A DNA stretch of 64,000 nucleotides from Beaufortia kweichowensis (taxonomy: Eukaryota > Chordata > Actinopteri > Cypriniformes > Gastromyzontidae), in NCBI GenBank assembly GCA_019155185.1, contig CM032794.1, positions 9,587,988 to 9,651,987 of the forward strand. Reading direction: 5' to 3'. The notes under the pieces were generated by a model, which saw nothing but the letters and a program-made list of their open reading frames with translations, had not been told where the DNA came from and did no database searches. Of this stretch, positions 59,506-64,000 are shown in pieces. The position numbers and the translations under genes were made by a program. Every line of letters starts with the position of its first letter. The first letter of the stretch is position 1.

Positions 59506-62500
59506 GTCTATGTAAAAAAGGTTGTTGAAAGATGAGCCATCTATTCCTCAGCAACCCCACAACCTGTAAGCAGGTATCGTTGCTCATTTCTAATGCAAAG
59601 GCGTAAGGCCAATTATAACAGATGTACAGATTTAGTGCTTTTTCTAGTGCATTTACATACAAGTCAAACAAATAACAGCCTGTTTAATTCAAAAGTAGGG
59701 TAAATAAATTAAATAATGACTGTTTTAGTGCAAGAAACCTTGGTTAACATCATAAATGAACCACGGGGAAAATGATAATATATAAAATATGGACTAAACT
59801 GTAACTGGCTGGTTCCAGTTTTAATGTACAGACCTTAGAGTTAATGGGAAAGGGGTTTGAGTCGTGGGATTTATTCCTGCATTTTAACTTTGCAGGCAGC
59901 TCATCAACATATCAATTATCCACTTTCTTGTTTTCCAGTGTGACTGCACAGGTGTGAGGGTGAGTAATTGCACACCTCCCTCCTTCTGGCTGGCCCTGAT
60001 GTTTGCTAGGTGCTTTAATAAATAACAAAGAGTTTATGTTTATTTCTTCACAAGCGAATCAAGCTTTTTATTCCTGTTTCCATGTCTAAGGATAAAGGCT
60101 AATCATTTATTTTCTTAAGTGCAATTCCAAAGGTGAAACAGTCAGCTTAATGTGTACTCTTAAAATAGTGCAGACCGCCTATATGGTCAGATACACATCA
60201 ACTAGAAAGAAACATAATTATACAATATAGGCTTCCAAAATAAGATCTGCATCTTTTTTAAGATTCAACACACAACAGAATTCCACCAATCTGGTGAAAT
60301 TTAAATCAAAATAAGTATCAGTGCTTACACAGACTGTCAGGTCTGATGTAGTTCCTGCTGCTCTTAAACTGCTTCTTCGTAAAGTCTGCATTACATTTTG
60401 TGACCGGTTCACAAAACAACCCACACGGAAATGTGTCACACATACTGTTGAAGTCAGACTAAACTGATCAGGGACCATTTAAATAAACTTTTTCCAAGTG
60501 CTGGGAACCATTTGAAGAATAAACAGAGCGACAGGTGCTATATACACAGGAAAAGCACAGGGTTTGATACACTTATCATCAATTATCAGGTTTTAAAACT
60601 TCTTTCATTTACACACCAAGATAAGAAAAGCCACCTTTCTCAACACTAAACAATCTTACAATCTAAAAAAATCCTTATTGACATGTTACTGTGGGCAGAC
60701 CTATGGCATTGTCATATGTTTTCATTTAGCTGACATCAGAAAGTTGTTTTTGCAGCTTAATTTTAATAAATACAAAAATGAACTTGAGAGGAATTCTTGA
60801 CTTTTAAAATATTTAGGAGGAAATTCACTTTAAATTGTACCCACTGATAGTGGTGCTTGCATAAAATGATGTCGGCTTAATTTAAATAATCTCGGCAAAG
60901 CTATTTCAGTGTATTTAGCGCTTGGTTAAACTGGATTGTGGGTGGTTAGTAAATAAGATGAAACTGCTATTTCACCTTTTGTGTGGTGCAAAAACTTTCA
61001 TTTCGACCCACAGTGTGTTATCACAGTACTTCAAACTAAAGTATTTTAAAAGATCTTTGACAATATGAACCTTTCAGGTGAAGGACCTGTAATTTATGTA
61101 TCTCAGACAATTTTGCTGTCAAGGTAACTATGTGCAACAACACTGACCGACTAACTTGGTGAATCAGTCTATGAATTATATCTGCTGATATAACAGACAC
61201 ACACAGGCACACTTTAATACATAAGTTTGCATTCTGGTCAGGTGTGTTCTAAAGCGAGCAGTTTCACAATTCTCATTCTACCCAATTTTCCTTTGAGAGG
61301 ATCCTTTACCTCTTTCTCAAAGCTCAGTTTGAAAAAAGAAGCTTTGGTGTAAGCTCACAGGCTGCTAGGGAGCGATTCCCTACCGACATTTAAAAAAAAG
61401 AAGAAGCTTCAAGGGCCCATGATGCCGCGGTGCATTGTGTAAAGGAAAAATACAGTGATTAAAAGTGAAATGTTTGTTTGAAGTTGATGTTATTTTTGAA
61501 AAAACCTTTCTTAAGAGGATTTTGAAAAGAAACTGATGGAAAGGCGAGTGAGAAAAAGAAAGGAATAACTTCCCACATATTAGGTACAGCGCTTCCGTAA
61601 GCTTCCGTCCCACATGTTTTGGGCCTTAAAGGTCTAAGGATGTATTAAAACCTCATCAGCGTCTTACAGCTAACTTCTAAACCCTAATTAACCTAGATAT
61701 AATGCTGTGCCAAGAACAATAAACAAAGTAAATCATACCGTAGATACGCAAATGAGATGCATGAATATTGAATATAGCCTCAACAGAAAGCATTTTAAAT
61801 ATTCATGTCCCAACTAAAAACACATCAATATCGCATCTCTGCTGGGTCATGGAAGTCAGCTGAGCAAGTGCATGTTCATTATTTACAAAAATGTTTACTA
61901 TAGCCTAGACCAAATCTCACCAGTACCACTACACCTTCTTGAAAGATAGTGAAAGATTCTTTCTTGCAAAAAGAAATGAAATCTCTTTGATGATCAGACT
62001 ATGCTAAATGAAAACTCTCCAGAGAGGACGCATTGTAACAGATGTACATTAGTATGCACCCTCCAGACCAGGCTGCTGGGCTGGCCGAGCCTGGTCAGAG
62101 CTACATCTGGACCAGGTCACTACCGTCTCAGTCCCAAAGCTCATTATGGGGAATTATCAAGACAGCACCAACAGCAAAAGTATGAAGAGGTCAGTCTAGA
62201 CGACGCTGTCAAAAGATTGGGAGAGTATATTCACACAGAAACTGTCACATTTCCTTAGACTATGACTTAGACATGTACCCTAGGGTCTACGCAAAGTGAA
62301 TTCACCTTACACGAGAGGATGGTGTAACAAAGAAGAAACGGGAACCATATAAATGAGCTGCTGCCAACATATGTAACTTAGCATTAAACTAATCAAAGAG
62401 AATTTGAAATTGCTCCATTTCTGGGAAGAATGACAAATGGACCAAAAACATGAGCAATTCATTATCTGGATCTTTTGACAGATAGCTGCCCTGGCATATT

Positions 62501-62569
62501 GTACAATAAGAAAAAAAATGTCTGTTTAACGGAGTCTCTCTTACCCATAAGTCAAGGATAATGAGAGAT
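59506..62569. other. long spacer, no gene seen
   Basis: AT-rich unique sequence with a more balanced patch at 61990-62260. A palindrome with arms TTTTGTGA/TCACAAAA around CCGGT lies at 60396-60416. Frames 60218-60478 (-), 61380-61613 (-) and 62001-62258 (+) match nothing I know. Confidence 0.45.
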
Positions 62570-63010
62570 TTAAAGACAGAGAACATGGATCACATTTTGA
62601 ACATGATAGCCGCACAAGACCGAGACACCTTCCTGATCGCTCTCAATGGAAAGCCCTTCTGCAGTCCACTTGTTATTCTTCTGCAATTATGAATTCCTTT
62701 GACAGCATGACTTTGCATAAATAACAGCTAATTGAATATAAATAGGATGTGATGGTATTTGATTATCTGTTTTTCATTTTCTGCAAAGATTATGCAAATG
62801 GTCTCATCTGCATATCTCCATACACGAAAAACTAAGATGAAATGTCGGACTAGATTATTCTTTGCCATCATTACAGGCAAACTTCTTTAATCTCATGAAT
62901 TCAGGATTAGTTTTACATTTTGGTGCGATGCTCCAATTTGGCAAGATGAGGGAGGTCATTTAGATGGTGGGAGCTTTTGTTTGCTCCAGTAGGTGAAGAC
63001 AATAGACCTA
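62570..63010. promoter_or_regulatory. candidate conserved noncoding element, octamer site
   Basis: A 440-bp repeat-free block with an exact POU octamer ATGCAAAT at 62792-62799, further TTTGCATAAAT and TCTGCATATC words, CAGCTAATTGAAT, and no frame above 65 codons. The composition and motif density resemble vertebrate neural or developmental enhancers. This is inference. Confidence 0.4.
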
Positions 63011-64000
63011 ATGGAGTTTAAAGTTGCTTTGTTATTTTTCTTAAAGCTTGACTGAGTCATGAAATTTTCAGTGCTGCTTATTGTTGGTGAGCAGATATGG
63101 TGGGTGATGGCTGCGTACAGAAGATGAAGAGCTTTACTGTGGAACGGTCTGTTTGGAGTAAGCAGAAAAACATGAAAAGCCTATTACAGTACAGAGAAGA
63201 TGGTGAATTACAGTTGTGTCTGGCACCCTAGACCCCACTCTTAGAAATTTACTGTATATTACAACGGACCATACAGTATGTGTCTGACCATTTATGCCAT
63301 TTTTGATACACTTCAACAGGGTAGAAATAAGATGCAGGGTACATTGGATACATTGCACTGGATACATTTTAAAAGTTTTGGATGGTAATAAAAACTTTGT
63401 GCATCAATACAGTTCAATAAAAAAAGTTTCTGATGTAAATACACTGAATTCAGATACAAGTATACAATATAAATGCTATTTTTGGGGGGTAATACTGAAA
63501 AATACCCAAGGTGTTTCAAACAGATGACGCTCATTTGTAGATCAATCCAGTATGGATTATGTACAGAGCTACTTTAGAGACTGCTTTTTGATTAGATTCT
63601 GCCCAAAAGTCCTTCTTTCGATTTTTATTAATATCGGTTTTGTCAGGCATAACATTGATCACCCAAAATGAGAGGCTAAGCTGATGCAGGGATTGCCAAG
63701 TATTAGTGAAGTAGAAAGTTGAGAGGGAAAATATCCATAAGTATTTAATAAAGCTGAACTGCTGTGGTTTGGCCTACTATATAAATACCCAGTACCAAAG
63801 GAGAGGAGAAAAACAACAACAAAGAGATGCACACTTACAAAAGAAACGTGACTTCATAATTGCTCTCACAGGGAATCTATAGTTATCTTACTGTATATAC
63901 TGTAACCTGTGTTTATGTCACATCTAAATAGTGTCACACTACAGCTTCAAGCAGCCAGGGATCTTCAGCTGGGTCAAATTAGATTCCAGAAGCTTCAGTG
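63011..64000. other. spacer, no gene seen
   Basis: AT-rich unique sequence. Overlapping frames 63134-63367 (-), 63294-63527 (+) and 63313-63534 (-) conflict with each other and are unrecognised. Confidence 0.5.

Noticed and set aside
59435..59671. Frame ending in a Ser/Tyr run
   Set aside because: The run is encoded by the trinucleotide microsatellite.
1..64000. CRISPR array, bacterial operon, prophage or endogenous retrovirus
   Set aside because: No regularly spaced direct repeats, no long adjoining frames, no reverse-transcriptase or capsid-like frames, and no paired long terminal repeats were seen.

Overview
The window looks like noncoding, AT-rich nuclear DNA from a teleost fish, most likely a cyprinid (zebrafish, carp or goldfish group). 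The evidence is the interspersed repeats. I recognise tRNA-derived SINE fragments with the L2-like tail that reads roughly GATAAAAGYGTCTGCCAAATG, a TTAA-bordered non-autonomous DNA transposon, the long fold-back element whose arms carry GCCATAGAAGAAC, a GGGGCAGTTTCCC terminal-inverted-repeat MITE, and three copies of a TGTGACCCTG-type MITE. All are families I know as common in cyprinid genomes. Bacterial or organellar organisation is absent: there are no long open frames, no operon spacing and no rRNA or tRNA genes.

I find no convincing protein-coding gene. The longest open frame is 171 codons, and no frame encodes a protein I recognise. Three short segments have acceptable splice signals and could be exons of an unannotated transcript: 17815-17923 (+), 47655-47863 (+) and 49466-49567 (-). 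Each is low confidence. The simplest reading is a gene desert or part of a very large intron.

Layout. The AT-rich background (roughly 60-64 % A+T by eye) carries old repeats. It is interrupted by blocks of 150-500 bp that are repeat-free, more balanced in composition, and dense in homeodomain-type (TAATTA), octamer, MEF2-like or similar words. The clearest blocks are at 655-830, 2100-2370, 4230-4420, 6840-7010, 9740-9970, 12840-13060, 15090-15420, 16330-16610, 23080-23480, 27690-27950, 28640-28830, 29210-29600, 37000-37470, 42640-43060, 49780-50380, 56900-58370 and 62570-63010. They resemble the conserved noncoding elements (candidate enhancers) found around vertebrate developmental regulators. 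That assignment is inference, because conservation cannot be seen in one sequence. The target gene cannot be named from this window.

The most interesting small-scale signals are six exact copies of CTGTCAATCA (the PBX-MEIS composite site TGATTGACAG on the other strand), all in the same orientation; a perfect 18-bp palindrome made of two opposed forkhead words in the most CpG-bearing block; CTCF-like sites including one convergent pair; and a strong hairpin at 6272-6322. I did not find a previously undescribed gene system.
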